Shown here one piece after another: positions 12,149 to 23,626 of a stretch of 64,000 nucleotides of DNA (the first letter of the stretch is position 1; every line of letters begins with the position of its first letter). The notes under the pieces were generated by a model, which saw only the letters and a program-made list of their open reading frames with translations, was not told the origin of the DNA and searched no databases. Origin of the DNA: Bisporella sp. PMI_857 (taxonomy: Eukaryota > Ascomycota > Leotiomycetes > Helotiales > Helotiaceae); contig JAJSPD010000034.1 in assembly GCA_021307315.1 (NCBI GenBank), positions 372,001-436,000 of the forward strand. The letters run 5' to 3'. The position numbers were made by a program, and so were the translations under genes.

Positions 12149-13117
12149 ATGGAGCCTCATGTGCTCGCTCTCCCAAAATGGGTACCAATAGTGCGGATTG
12201 TTCAGGCAGTACTCGCCATAATAATTCTTGGAACCTCTGCTTATGGGATCTACTGGATTCAGTATAGTGTGAGTTTTTCCTACTCACTACGTTAGGGCAG
12301 AGAAGGCTAATTGTGAATGCAGTCATGGTCTTTTGCCCTTTTCTGTAGTTTAGCAACACTTGTGATTGTTGTTTATAACCTTCTTACGACCTTTATTCCG
12401 GCTTGCAAAGCTGCTTATAACTATTGGGCTGTTCTTGGGCTAGAAATATTCGGCGTTATTTTCTGGCTGTCTTCCATGGCAGCATTGGCAGCAACTCGAG
12501 CTACCTTCAAATACCCTACCCAAATCAATGGATGTGTCAACTATGGATCTGGAGGTATCTGTTACAAGCGAAGCGTTATCCAGAAGCGAGACGTCGCTAC
12601 AAACGCATATCTGGCTATGATGAGCGCAACAGCTGGATTGTCAGCTATTGAATGGTATGTTGAATATCCTACCCAACCTTAGCAAATAGTAAAATAGCAA
12701 TACAGTGGGCTTTTCATCGTGACCCTCATCATATTCTCAATCAGCCTCCGCCGTCATCGTGCAGAGAAACATTCATCAGGCGCTGCTGCTACCAATGACA
12801 AATTGGAAGCGCAGTCCGTCCCAATGAATCCAGTTCATTACGAGCAGAATCAGCAATACGCCCCTCAACAACAATATCCCCCTCCACAAGGACAGGTGTA
12901 TCCAGCTGCTGGACAGCAATACCCTCCTCAGCAATACCCAACTCCCCAACAGCAATATAACCCAACTCCTCCCCCTCAGCAAACATACTCACCTCCACCA
13001 CCACAACAACAACCATACTCGCCACCCCCGCAACAGTTTCATGCAGCCCCAGAGGTTGTCCCTGCGGAGAACCAGCAGTATGTTTCGCCTACAGCCACTA
13101 GGCCTCAACATCAATGA
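12149..13117 (+). CDS. MARVEL-like membrane protein with Pro/Gln-rich tail
   Basis: Three exons, 12149-12268, 12323-12654 and 12706-13117, encode 287 aa; introns of 54 and 51 bp are in phase. Four hydrophobic segments are visible: about residues 14-37 (IVRIVQAVLAIIILG), 42-60 (FALFCSLATLVIVVYNLL), 72-92 (VLGLEIFGVIFWLSSMAALA) and a last one across intron 2 (GLFIVTLIIFSISL). This four-helix layout and the N-terminal spacing match fungal MARVEL-domain proteins, thought to act in plasma-membrane or vesicle organisation. The cytosolic C-terminal tail of about 110 residues is very rich in Pro, Gln and Tyr with repeats such as QQYPPPQ and PPPQQ. The second splice creates the codon TGT and restores the last membrane helix, which supports the model. 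Confidence 0.82.
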
Positions 13118-13741
13118 ACTGGCTCAAGATTGAGTGGATGAAGAAACGATCAATTGTAAGTTTGGGATGATGTTGAGGCCGTCTAGTACTGTATATGGGG
13201 CTCGGGGACTTAATTATACCAGGGGTACTTTTGCTGCTATGTTGATGGAGAGGAACCAGATGGCATGAATGATACCACGAACGCCTTCAGGACTTGCCAA
13301 TTTGTTTTATTTCATAATTCTAGAAGTCATGATACGTATCTGCTAGGGGTGTGTCGATAATTGAAGGAGTTACTCTAATATCTATTCCCTTATGCCATCT
13401 CTCATCATTCTCACGGCTCATTTGGCACATCAAGCGAGTTCAGATGCTCCGCGTGCACATCAGAATTATTTGAATTAGTTCATAGCATCGTGAAAGCCCT
13501 AAATCGAGATCTGAAAGGGAATAGGGATTAAAGCAGAATTAGTGGTCCTATCCCAGGCGGGTTGCAAGTCGGCGTTTATGTATCCAATCGTTTGATTGTA
13601 CCACCACAGATGCTGAAAACGAAAGGTTTTGTGGAAGCTGGGTCATGTCGTAGTTATGAAAACCAAGTACTTAATGATCTAGGTTGCTTTACCTTGCATT
13701 CATCTATTAAAATAGTATTATCAAGTTACACCTTGACCAAA
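13118..13741. other. Intergenic, promoter of next gene
   Basis: An in-frame extension upstream of 13742 reaches 13562 but looks non-coding. No other feature seen. Confidence 0.45.
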
Positions 13742-15059
13742 ATGGCAGAAGTACTTGGTGTTGTGGCTTCTGTTTATAGTATCTCTGCTGTTGTGGGAAA
13801 GGTCGTTTTAAGTTACACTTATCGTGCAATTCATCTCAGCCGCCTTTATGGAATACCTGCAGGGGTTATTTTGTTGTTTGGAAGTCGGACAACATGGCGC
13901 ATGCAGGCAGAGGTGTTGGGTAAACTCAATAAAGAAGATGCAATGGCCTTCAAGAAGTCGGTGCAGGATGAGAGCACAATGATATCAGTAGCGGTATGTA
14001 TTTGCTTCAGCCTTTTTAATAGTGCCTTCTGATTGAAAACAGGCGGCAATCATAGCTCAGATCGGGATTACTGGTTTGTCACTAGCTGATCTCAGCCGAA
14101 CGCACTGGGTTGCACGAGGCTCATTCTTGTTCAGCCTTACTTCAGCGCTCATGGCTGTTTACTACGCGACTAGCCAGCACCGAACCATGGGACGATTACT
14201 GAAAGAGAACCAAGTTCGTCAGTGGATTAGAGGTGAAACAAGGTAATGATGGTCTCGCCTTCCTTTTTTCTCCACCCCAAATACATTGATCTCCAAGCAA
14301 ATTTTACGCCGCTTAGTCATTAGTCAACCCAGCGTTCCAGCGGACGCTGAGCAAAACCAAACCGACTCTTTTCTAAGAAGTGACCTAGAGAAGGATCGTA
14401 GGATGAGATTCCTGTATGGGCCCAGACAAAGCCCCAGTGATCCCGCAGAATTTGAACCGCGGTCTTTAGACCGCTTATATATGAAACAGGCAATTATTAG
14501 ACAATGCTTCTTGCCGGGCGTAGCTTCTGTGGTTTCGATTTCAGCACCACAAATGTTACTATCAGCATCATTAGGCGCTTTGTTAATTGGACTAGGGATC
14601 TACATTGGTGTCACCTGGATACGGGACCTTGATGTTGAGGCCGGTGTTCATGACAGCCGGAACGTCTTTATCACTTACATAACAACGCTGAGTGTTTGCA
14701 TTCTGGTTTACTCCATCTCCACTCTCATCCAAGACAATGATGATGTGACGGAGGACATGATTATAGATAGATACTTGAACGATTTCATGGCAAATAACCC
14801 GGACATACTCAGTAGACGGCAAGTTCAAATTCTGCAAGAGGGGAGCAACACGTTTCAGATTATCCCGGTAGACACTAGGCAAGGAGGTTCAGATGGAACC
14901 GCCATGCATGGCGACACAGGAGATAGCGCCGTTGAGGATGCAGCGATTACACCCCCGAACAACCCTCTGCGGAGAATGGCGAGGATATGGAACCGAAGCT
15001 CTTTCATTACCTCTAGACCTTCACTAAGAAAAGAATGCACCTGTTCTCACGGCTTCTGA
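13742..15059 (+). CDS. Multi-pass membrane protein of unknown function
   Basis: Three exons, 13742-13993, 14043-14242 and 14324-15059, encode 395 aa; introns of 49 and 81 bp are in phase. The acceptor at 14321-14323 is the only one nearby that avoids a stop. Hydrophobic segments lie at about 1-22 (MAEVLGVVASVYSISAVV), in exon 2 (two segments, AAIIAQIGITGLSL and FLFSLTSALMAVYYAT) and in exon 3 (ASLGALLIGLGIYIGV and YITTLSVCILVYSIS). A conserved-looking cytosolic stretch KEDAMAFKKSVQDESTM precedes the second segment. I recognise it only as a type common in filamentous fungi, often annotated as hypothetical. The residues around 24-55 read poorly, so an additional intron in exon 1 or a different start is possible. 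Confidence 0.65.
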
Positions 15060-15295
15060 CGTAGAGACTTATGGCAATATCATATAGGTCTATAAACATA
15101 GTGTGGCAAAAGCTCCTGCGTGAGGACTTCAATCGACACGCCTTCTTCTACGACTACGGATTACAAGGAAGCTTTCTCGCGCATCGTTCTCAGAGTGTTC
15201 CACAGATTAGAACACTATGACAACGGCTTAACTTCATGGACAGAAAACTACCGGTTTCTTTCTAAATATTTCAAATATCTGAAAACTAGCCTAGT

Positions 15296-16015
15296 TTAAA
15301 GATCTAATTTCTCAACCAGCCAGTTATCCCAAACCTCATACCCTTTCCGATTCAAATGCACATGATCCGCAAACGCACTCTCCATACTCACCTCCGGTGC
15401 ATCCAACCACTCCACCCCCTCCATCTCCTCGACCACATTCTTCATTATCGCATTACTCGCATCCACGCTCTCCCTCTCCAAACCCTTCCGATAAAACAGC
15501 CCCGTGACCACCACCCTCACTCCAATCCCCATCCTCCTCAGCACCTCAATCAACACCCCAAACTCCCAAACCTGCGACTCACCAAACGGTCTCCCATTCT
15601 TCTTGAAATCATTCGACCCAATATTCACGATAACGATTCTGATACCCTCCCCTTTCCCTTTCACCTTCTCTAACACGCCCAGAGATAAACGGTAGAGTAC
15701 GTTCGGGATGGTATCTCCGCCGCAGCCGAGATTCAGGATATGTGGATGGAGGCCGAGTTTTAGATCATGGCCTGTGGTCTTGAACCGCTCGAGCATGGAG
15801 GACCCGATGAGGAGCGTGTTGAACTGATTTGTTGTTGCGGCGGCAAGCTCAGGGATGTGGGTGCCGAGTGTGGTTTCCTCAGAGCGCTTCTTATATTTGG
15901 CATGTTTTTGAACGAGGACTGTGAGCTCGGCTTCTGAGAGGTTATGGAATGCTGGATTCTGGGCATTGTTGGGCTCAACTGAGGTTTTTGGTAGTTTCGC
16001 TTCTTGGTTGGGCAT
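15296..16015 (-). CDS. SGNH/GDSL-like hydrolase
   Basis: A single exon encodes 239 aa from ATG at 16015. Blocks of the SGNH superfamily are visible in order: LLIGSSML around residues 68-75 with the nucleophile serine probably S73 (GxS), NLGCGGDT with the block II glycine, VNIGSND with the block III asparagine, and ADHVHLNRKGYEVW near the C-terminus with the DxxH catalytic pair. It most resembles the platelet-activating-factor acetylhydrolase IB-type esterases. No signal peptide is seen, so a cytosolic esterase acting on an ester substrate that cannot be predicted is likely. It lies 260 bp downstream of, and on the same strand as, the Vps62-like gene; each probably has its own promoter. Confidence 0.88.
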   Translation of the reverse strand: MPNQEAKLPKTSVEPNNAQNPAFHNLSEAELTVLVQKHAKYKKRSEETTLGTHIPELAAATTNQFNTLLIGSSMLERFKTTGHDLKLGLHPHILNLGCGGDTIPNVLYRLSLGVLEKVKGKGEGIRIVIVNIGSNDFKKNGRPFGESQVWEFGVLIEVLRRMGIGVRVVVTGLFYRKGLERESVDASNAIMKNVVEEMEGVEWLDAPEVSMESAFADHVHLNRKGYEVWDNWLVEKLDL

Positions 16016-16275
16016 TGTGTATGGCGATGTGGAAGAATGGGATTGAGTTGTGTTGTTTTTGCGGGCGTTGATGTGGTTGATGTATAAGGGTAGAACGGGC
16101 CATATATGTCTCGCTTATCATTGTAATAGAATGCCCAGGAAAGGGGGCTCAGTGGTAAGCACACCACATGACTCACTGTCCGGTGATAAACTGCATCACA
16201 TGACTACGGCGCCATTGCCATTCTTCACGGGCTCTCGACCTAGCGCCGAAACCTTTCTTTCAATATACCATACAT

Positions 16276-17727
16276 CTATATAGCCTCTCCCAAGGACCCT
16301 TTAATAATACATCTTTTAACCCTCGGCAAACAAACGCCTCTTCGATCCAGGTGCTTGAAAATCGGCCCTTGAGGGCCACCCGTCCATTTATGATATCCAC
16401 GAAATAACTCCTGTCCTTCAACCTCATCCCCATACTCCTGATCGCCCCACCGGCCCTCAAAATATAGGTAGTTGACCGGCATATCACCTTTTGCTGGTGT
16501 CAGCTTTTGCGTGTCCATACTATAGGTATAATAGTAGGCTGAGAGCATTGGGTCCCAGAGGTGCCCGGACGAGGTATGGTCGTACGCTATGTTATTTGGG
16601 ACTTTCTCGTCTGAAGATTATTAGAATGTCATAGAAGAAGGTTAGGGATAAACCAATTACTTTGTTCATGCAGATCATGCCGCCCCGGTTTGGCATAGTT
16701 GGCATGCGAACCTTTAGCGCTGAAAACCAGCGGTCGAACACCGACCTTTGTGACAGCATCGTAGCGGAATGCCTCGCCGTATTCATGCTGCGAGTACCAG
16801 ATTGATAGCGGTTTTCCGTTTTCGAAGCGGATCATGTTGTGTTCCCTGTCTTTTTTCAGTATCCGGGCTTTCTGCTGAAGAGGAAGGAAAAATACCAATC
16901 CCCTAAATGGTTTCCAACGATATGGCCTAGGGCTGTGGGACCTGCGTTGAAAGAGTAAAAATACATGTAGAATGCGTCCACAATACCGCTGTCTTTGTTC
17001 ACGATGATGATGACACAGCTGACTGCATCTTTCGTTTGCAGCGTCTTTGGGTCCGGTTTTGTTCCGCGGAGATATTTGGGTAGTTTGATGACGTTTTCTG
17101 TTGATGTCAAGTATACTTGGTCGCCTCCAAGCTTGTTCAGGGAATCCAAATTCTGTAATGAAAGTCGTTCTGGAGCCATTTCGATGGGGGTGAAATTTAA
17201 TGTAGCATGCGTGCTGGAGATATGAGTGGCCATATCACTTGGTAGATATGCATCTTCTCTGTCCAAATAGACGTAAGGTGCTAAGATGCTGCATTAGCGT
17301 TGGAATGACAAGAGATCTGGTCTACATACCATATTTCAGAACATAATGTGGTATAGTGGTACCGTTCAGGCTTTTGGCGATCTCTGTTGAGAGATCCAGG
17401 TTTTCGGCAGGGACATGCACTATTATTGGACGTTTCCCAAACCAGCTCAAGAATAGCATCAGCAACATGAAAGAAACAAGCAGAAGAAGCATAACCTGAA
17501 AATCACGTGATGCATTAGCATTTTCAGGGTCGACGGCACACTGCAGAAGGATGTATACTGACCCTTATTCCCCAAATATATTCCAAAACTATTTTGATCC
17601 TCGGCAGGATCCGTCGCAAAAGGATGTTATGTTTTCCGTAACTTTTTGATATATGTTGTCCAATGAAGGCATCCTCTTCCCTTTCACCAATCTCCACATC
17701 ATCGCGCTCCTCGTTTCGTCCAGCCAT
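16276..17727 (-). CDS. Vps62/DUF946-like protein
   Basis: Five exons, 17563-17727, 17330-17495, 16896-17280, 16661-16845 and 16276-16610, encode 411 aa. Introns of 67, 49, 50 and 50 bp all have GT..AG ends and agree in phase. The N-terminal 50 residues are acidic and cytosolic; a transmembrane segment follows at about 56-72 (VMLLLLVSFMLLMLFL). The luminal part contains the hallmarks of the Vps62 family (DUF946): YAPYVYLD, FYMYFYSFNAG, GNHLGDWEHNMIRF, YSQHEYGEA, FSAKGSHANY and GHLWDPMLSAYYYTY. Yeast Vps62 was reported to affect cytoplasm-to-vacuole transport, but the biochemical role of the family is unknown. The splice inside GDW/EHN reconstitutes the conserved core exactly, which makes the model secure. 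Confidence 0.88.
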
Positions 17728-18383
17728 GATCGTACAAACGGTAATAATACAAGATATAAAAATAAGGTCGCTGAACCCGAAGGCTGGGTATTGCGTGTAG
17801 AATGTTACTTTTGGGCGAAAATATTTTGGTATGACATGGTAACACAAGGACGGATGTGTCGGGGTGCTCCACAGTTGGACCAAACAACACCTACAGCAGC
17901 TTTCCTAAATCGGCCGCCGATAATTGATGCGTGATAATACGCGGGTCTCGTATAAAAGAAATGAAAGATGGATTTTTTAAGTGTAGGGTGTAATGAGACG
18001 AGATGTTGGAAAGGGTGAGGTTGATATTTAGCGTGCTTCGGCAGTTCCAGATTAGGTAAGCTGTTATAAATAGATTTCCTGTTTGGTGAGTTCCGATATG
18101 ATAGTGGTTCTGAGTCGCACAGAAGAAATACGATTGATGGGTGGAGGCAACATGATTGTTGAAAAGCAAAGTTCTATTCTCGGTCATTGTCAGAAATTCA
18201 ATTTTTATGGAGGTACTTATCAGACTGGGCTGCATGAAGAAAATAGGTGTGTATAAAGTTTTCAAATTTTAAGCATTGATAACATATCTGTCTTAAAGCC
18301 GATTACACAACATGAGATGTTACACTATTATATACACTAACTCCGCCACTCCGTCGTTCACCGCGGCAGCCTCAATCAAAAAT
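17728..18383. other. Intergenic, no gene seen
   Basis: Promoter side of the Vps62-like gene and 3' flank of the Rds1-like pseudogene. An antisense ORF at 17891-18265 has low-complexity, chance-like translation. Confidence 0.5.
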
Positions 18384-20054
18384 TCATCCAGCCTGGTACA
18401 AGCAGGGACCAGCAAAGACATGGGGATTCACGCTGCTTAAGTTGAATACCGTGACTGGAACGTTCTCATCCGTGATGGCAATAAACGTTGCTCCATTGAT
18501 AGCAGGATCACCTTCATATGTCGAAACATCTGGCTGGATGGCATTTCCATAGTGCAAATCACCAACGGTCGAGATGTTAGTGATCTCAGAGTAAGTGATG
18601 TTAAGCCGAGAAACTCAAATGGCGAAGTTGGGAGCCTTTGCAGTGGTGGCGGTGACGCGGGAGTTGTTTGGTCCAACCGCTTTACCTAGATTCTCCCACT
18701 CAAGGAAATTTTTGCCACCTGGATACGAGGGAGGGATAGTGCGGTTCTGGGAGATGGAAGCGGGGCATGAAAAGCCCTCTGCAGAGTTGGCGGCTTCGTT
18801 ATATGCGCAAGAATCAGCCTGGGGAGGGTCAGTGCTTGGTGCCGCCAGCCCGAATCCAGTTGTTTCATTGAAACCAGTCTGGGTTGCATTCCATCTGGCG
18901 CTATTTGGTTGGTTCAACACATTAAGAGCAGGGAAGTATTGCCATGCGAGCCTCTTGCTATTTGCTGGACAGCTTGAGATATATGGCGCAAGAAGTGTCC
19001 AGGCCCAGGATTAGGGAATGCCCGTCTCGAACCATACTGGAAAGGGGAATAATCCGTTGAATTGTCTAAAAATCGTCTGTTGATGAGCCTCAGTGGCAAT
19101 AGACTGGTCGAGAAGTTGAGCAACCTCGCGAGAGTCGAGGTGTGCTTAGAAACCACAAACCCCAGACTCGCCGAAACGAGTAAGCTTTTCGTAAAGTCAA
19201 AAGGCTCGTGGACAGTAGCGAACGGGTAGTTGTAAGTGCATTGTGGGCTGTGGAAGTTCTTAGTTAACTTTTACTAACTCTGGAAGTATATATCTTACGT
19301 TGCTCCTTCTGGTCCACCAAGAAGACTGGATAGAAGAGTGGCATGACCCGTCTTTTGGTCAGCCATGAACTGAATCAAATATCGGTCGCTTGCCGTCAAG
19401 CCTGCAGTTGTAAACTCTTCTTCAGAGAAAGTCGCCAGGATGTGATGAAATAGATCAAGTTCGATCCATTCTTGGTAGAGGCCGACAAGGATAGACTGGT
19501 AATCAAAGTCAGTCTGAATACGGTACACTAGCTCAGTGTCGTTGGTACCGAGGCTGCCAGCTGGCTGATGGGGGATTGGTTGTTGGTTGTTCAACTTTCC
19601 GTTAGGATTGTAAACGAGAGCTGTCGGATTTGGCGGGAGAACTGAGATTGCAGTTCCCGTGGGTGACTTGCTGAGGGCCTTAGCTGTGGTAGGTGTGCCA
19701 GAATAGAGTCCATGGCTTGTGACTCCAGCAACTTCGAGGCTCACCCTCGGCGGCACAGCATTAGTTGCACCTGGAAGTTGATGTGCTAGAATTCTAGCCT
19801 TTAGCGCGGCCGCTGATACTGTGGCACTGTTCATAGAAGGCTCTTGAGGATATGAGTATGTGCCAAATGGGAAGTTTGACAAAGTCGCTTCAGGCTCGTG
19901 GGCATAGCCAACTGGTGGAGTGCTGTGGGGAAGAGCAGTGGGGCTGCAGGGACAATTGTTGATGCCGCATGGTAACAGTTGGTGATCTGCTCGGTCACCG
20001 GAATTGCAGTCGCAATAGCTATAAACCAGCAACAATACTCAATCTAAAATGCAT
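18384..20054 (-). pseudogene. Rds1/LsdA-like ferritin-domain gene, broken
   Basis: The coding strand preserves an almost full-length member of the secreted Rds1 (stress response)/LsdA (sexual development) family with a ferritin-like domain. Recognisable blocks include FPFGTYSYPQEPSMN, QTDFDYQSILVGLYQEWIEL, HLDSREVAQLLDQS, IFRQFNGLFPFPVWFE, LLAPYISSCPAN and DPAINGATFIAITDE. The intron at 19248-19298 keeps good splice sites and a branch site, so the gene once worked. It is now interrupted by a one-base frameshift near 19192-19198 (between the FDF and EKLTRFGESG blocks), by TAA at 19146-19148, TAA at 19011-19013 and TGA at 18615-18617, all inside conserved blocks. At the 5' end a signal-peptide-like stretch from ATG at 20054 is out of frame with the mature part. 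The product is therefore not expected to be made. Confidence 0.8.
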
Positions 20055-21625
20055 GGTTAGAGAAGCGTGTGAGAGACAATCAGAACATGAACACCTAGGT
20101 AAGTCATTTTATAGCATGTTTGGCTTCCCATGCCATAGACAAGTCATGACGTTTGATTACTTGGTAAGAGTAATTGATATAATACCCCTGGTGCCTGCTT
20201 AGCCTGCAAGGTTGATATATGTATGGCCGGTACTTTGTAGCGGCTTTTTAGACCTTGAATAGATGATGATGCATGTGGGTAGACAACAACCCTTAATACT
20301 TCTGGTAGAGTATTCAAATGTGATCAAAGAAGGTTTGGTCGAAATCTACATAGATTCCTCGGGAAAACGTACAATAGCAACCAGAACCCCTAGTTATTGA
20401 GGGACAGGAAACAACAGTTGTTACAAATGGAACCTAGTAGTATCGGGGCATTTGCCGGAGTGAAAGCCTTGAGGTTGTTATAGGGAACCCTGCCCAGAAG
20501 CGCCATAAACCCCACAGTGCCCCATATCCCCAGAACCTGGGTACCTAGACTACTCCTTGGTTGCCAGTGAGCCACCTCCACTATTTATTTATTCTCCAGA
20601 TATTCCCTCCGACATAGGAGCCACGTCTGTGTCTAGACCCAAAGATGGAGATATTAGAGTGATATCAGATCATATCGCTCTTTCTGTCCAACCCTCATGA
20701 AGAAGAGTTCGGTGCCTTTCAAACTGGCGGTCAAAACATCGGAAGGAACAGGTGTACGCACATTAGATTCCCCGATCTTGGGATCCCTGGGGTGAGCTGT
20801 GATCAATCGAGACTGCAACCAATGTCGCAATAATTACCAGAGCCTTGGATACCGATTGGCTACCAGGAATACACAATCGAATGCTGTGGTTAGAATCGAC
20901 AATCCCAGAAGTGACGTAAAGATTAAAAGTCCCCGGGCGCTATGGCCAATAGAGACTAGCTTCGGCAGCTCCCGAAGGCTTCGCCTCATTTGATGCTGCT
21001 CCAGAATCAGCCCCATGGTAGGCAGTTCTTGGCTATGATCGTGACGATTTAAGCAATTTTTTAAACATGGCGATATCATTATGTTTAATCCCCTGAACAT
21101 CCAAGAGATATCTAGAGTCGCTAGCTAAGTCTTAGACAGTAGAAGCTCAACTGGATGAAACTCTATGATTAGTGCTGCCTTTTTTTATTTGCACAGCAAA
21201 TAAAAATCAATGGTAGCATACTCTAATTGAGGGTTTCTGCTGGGTTTATTGGTAATAGCCTCTCCGTATTAAAGCAGATAAGATATTCTATATCTTTATA
21301 CTTATAGTTGGATTCTCTATTCGTCAATACCTAATGTTCTGAAGCAACTAGACTTTTTTACATAAGCCTTGTTATATTGACAAATTTCTATGTACTACAA
21401 GGTTTGGGCTTAGCACTGTTTAGAGTTCACCAATATTCTCAAGAGGTGTTCCTGATTTATCTCCACTGATAGTTAAGTGTAGAGTACTGAGGAAGCCAAG
21501 CTTTTATTATTGTGACAGCTACTACCAGTATCAATTTATCTGACATTGCGGTATCATGGTACTGCATCTAAAAGCAACCTTACTTCATATGCGTGAAAAT
21601 TTTATCTTGGAGTGTCAAATGAGGG
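20055..21625. other. Long intergenic region, no gene seen
   Basis: About 1.6 kb, AT-rich towards 21180-21540. No coding frame or repeat was recognised. Confidence 0.45.
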
Positions 21626-23626
21626 CTAATACCAGAGGAATCTGTTTCCTTGCGGGTCTTCACCTGGTCTCTGGCCTTGTTCCGATACGTTGTTGTCAGG
21701 TGCGGCTGGGTTACCTTGTTGGTCTTGGTTTCCTAAATGGCTATACTGGGCGGCATACCCATTATTCACATAACTTCCAGGTCCCTGGAAGACGTATCCG
21801 CTGCCGAGACTCCCTTGAGCACGATGACCCAGCGTTGCCTGGCCTCCCATTCCGCTACCTAATCCATTTCCACCATACCCACCACTTTGGCCGTATTCCA
21901 CCTGAGGAGGCACTCTGCTGTGAATTCCCATCCCAGTAGATCTCTTCTGATCACGCTGCATCCAGCGTTCTGCAGCTTGGTTCTCGGGCGGATAGTAACC
22001 TGGCGTTGGCTGAGCAAAAGGGTCCCAAACTGGAAGACCGGCTGGTGGGAAAGCCTCTCCACGAGGGATACCATGGCCATATGAGGCTATGTTTCCGTTA
22101 ATGCCCACAAGTGACCAAGCGAATACAGCAACTTCTCGAATAGATGCCATGAAGTCACCCAATGGGGGACCACCTGGTGGGACAATTGGAGCATCAAAAC
22201 CATGCTGAAATGGATATTGCTGATTAGGCTGGTAAATGTGCGGACGAATTGGATTAACCCCCCATGGAGCAGCAAAGAAACCATTGCCATATTGGTGTGG
22301 TATCTGATTTGCAGTTGTTGGCTCCGTGAAGTCCGGAATTGGGGTTCTGGCGTGACGGACAATCACAACCAATCCATCAGAAGTGCAAGATACCACCGCT
22401 TCAATCTCAATATCTTCTGCGGGCTGTGCCGCCGCTTGTGCTATACGCGGTGATCTGACGCGCCTATTACCCTCAAGCGCAACTATAGACGACGTGGAGG
22501 AACGATCACCCTGAGTGTGGTCAAAGATAGCATTAATAGAATTGTGCCCCAAATCACTGTTTGTTCCAGAATCGGTACGAGCGTTATCAAGATCTGGAGG
22601 AGATATGCTGTGAACCGGCTTATCATCACCAGATGTCTCCTGTCCACTGTGCTGAGAGCTGCTTGCTGGATGGGCAGAAGAGCTACTTTCGATAGTAGGG
22701 GCAACATCGCCTTCCGTTTTATCGCTCAATTCAACACCTCCATCCTCTGAGTCACTACTGTGGCTTGCGTCGAGCATTGCTTCTTCGTTGGCGAGATCTT
22801 CTGGACGACGAGGATCACGATAACGAAAGCGAAGGTACGCAATGGAGTCATTCGCTTTCGCACTTTCCAAGACGCGAATAGCATCAGGTAGACAGTTTTC
22901 CTGAATGCATTCATAAAAGCTTTTGTCTTTGATCTGGGCGGCAGAAACGCCGAGAATACTCGCAACAGACTCAGTAGCATACATGACCGTCAAAGTGCGT
23001 GTAAATCTGTTGAGAATGAGAGCCGCGCGAGGCTCGTTGAGGGACGGTTGAGGAGGAGCCCGGAACTTAGCTGAGAGATGCTCCAGCATGTGATAACGAG
23101 GGTCCCGGGGAGAAGAAGTAAAGCGATGACGAGCATTCCGCGCTTCATCAGCCCGGCCTACTCCATATTAGCCCGGGTACTCACGAAGATACTTCATTGT
23201 AACTGACGCTCGGTTTGCGCATTCCCACGATAGGTACTGGTGCAAGCAACCAAAACATTGTAAACAACTGTGAAGACACATTCGCAACTGACCCATTCCC
23301 GATCTCGATTCAAGATTCGGGCATAGTGGAGAGCTGCTGCCTTGTCCATTCTCACACTTCGATCATGCGTGATTTGGGCGAACGGAATCTCCTCAGGATG
23401 GAAGTAGTCAAAGCATGACCGGTTGATGACTTCATCTGGAGAATAGCCCAAGATATCAACTATGGAATCAGAAGCAAACAGAATGTCGGCTTCCCGAGAA
23501 AGATCTGGCCATGGTATTAGCTATGTAATTCAAGACGGAAGGATCAAATATTTTGGGTGCCACTAGGCAGATCGATTTGTAGATTCAGTGCGGCTTACTG
23601 TGGATGGTCATGAAAGTGGTCTCCAT
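21626..23626 (-). CDS. PAS-domain protein, two PAS units
   Basis: Three exons, 23599-23626, 23229-23504 and 21626-23157, encode 611 aa. The first exon has only 28 nt (METTFMTIH). PAS unit 1 follows at about 10-100 (FASDSIVDILGYSPDEVINRS and the HPEEIPF strand) and PAS unit 2 after RDPRYHML (YATESVASILGVSAAQIKDKS). The remaining about 300 residues are disordered and rich in Ser, Gly, Pro and Gln. It matches a conserved but little-studied ascomycete PAS protein; PAS domains sense small molecules, redox or light or mediate dimerisation, but no output domain such as a kinase or GATA finger is present here. The second intron (23158-23228) needs a weak GTGGGA donor; it is accepted because it alone avoids the stop at 23174-23176 and joins STYRR in phase, with a CTAAT branch site before the acceptor. 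Confidence 0.82.

Noticed and set aside
12776..13025. Minus-strand ORFs rich in Leu/Val
   Set aside because: Reverse reading of the Pro/Gln-rich repeats of the MARVEL gene.
17891..18265. 124-codon minus-strand ORF
   Set aside because: AT-rich, chance-like composition upstream of the Vps62-like gene; no family match.
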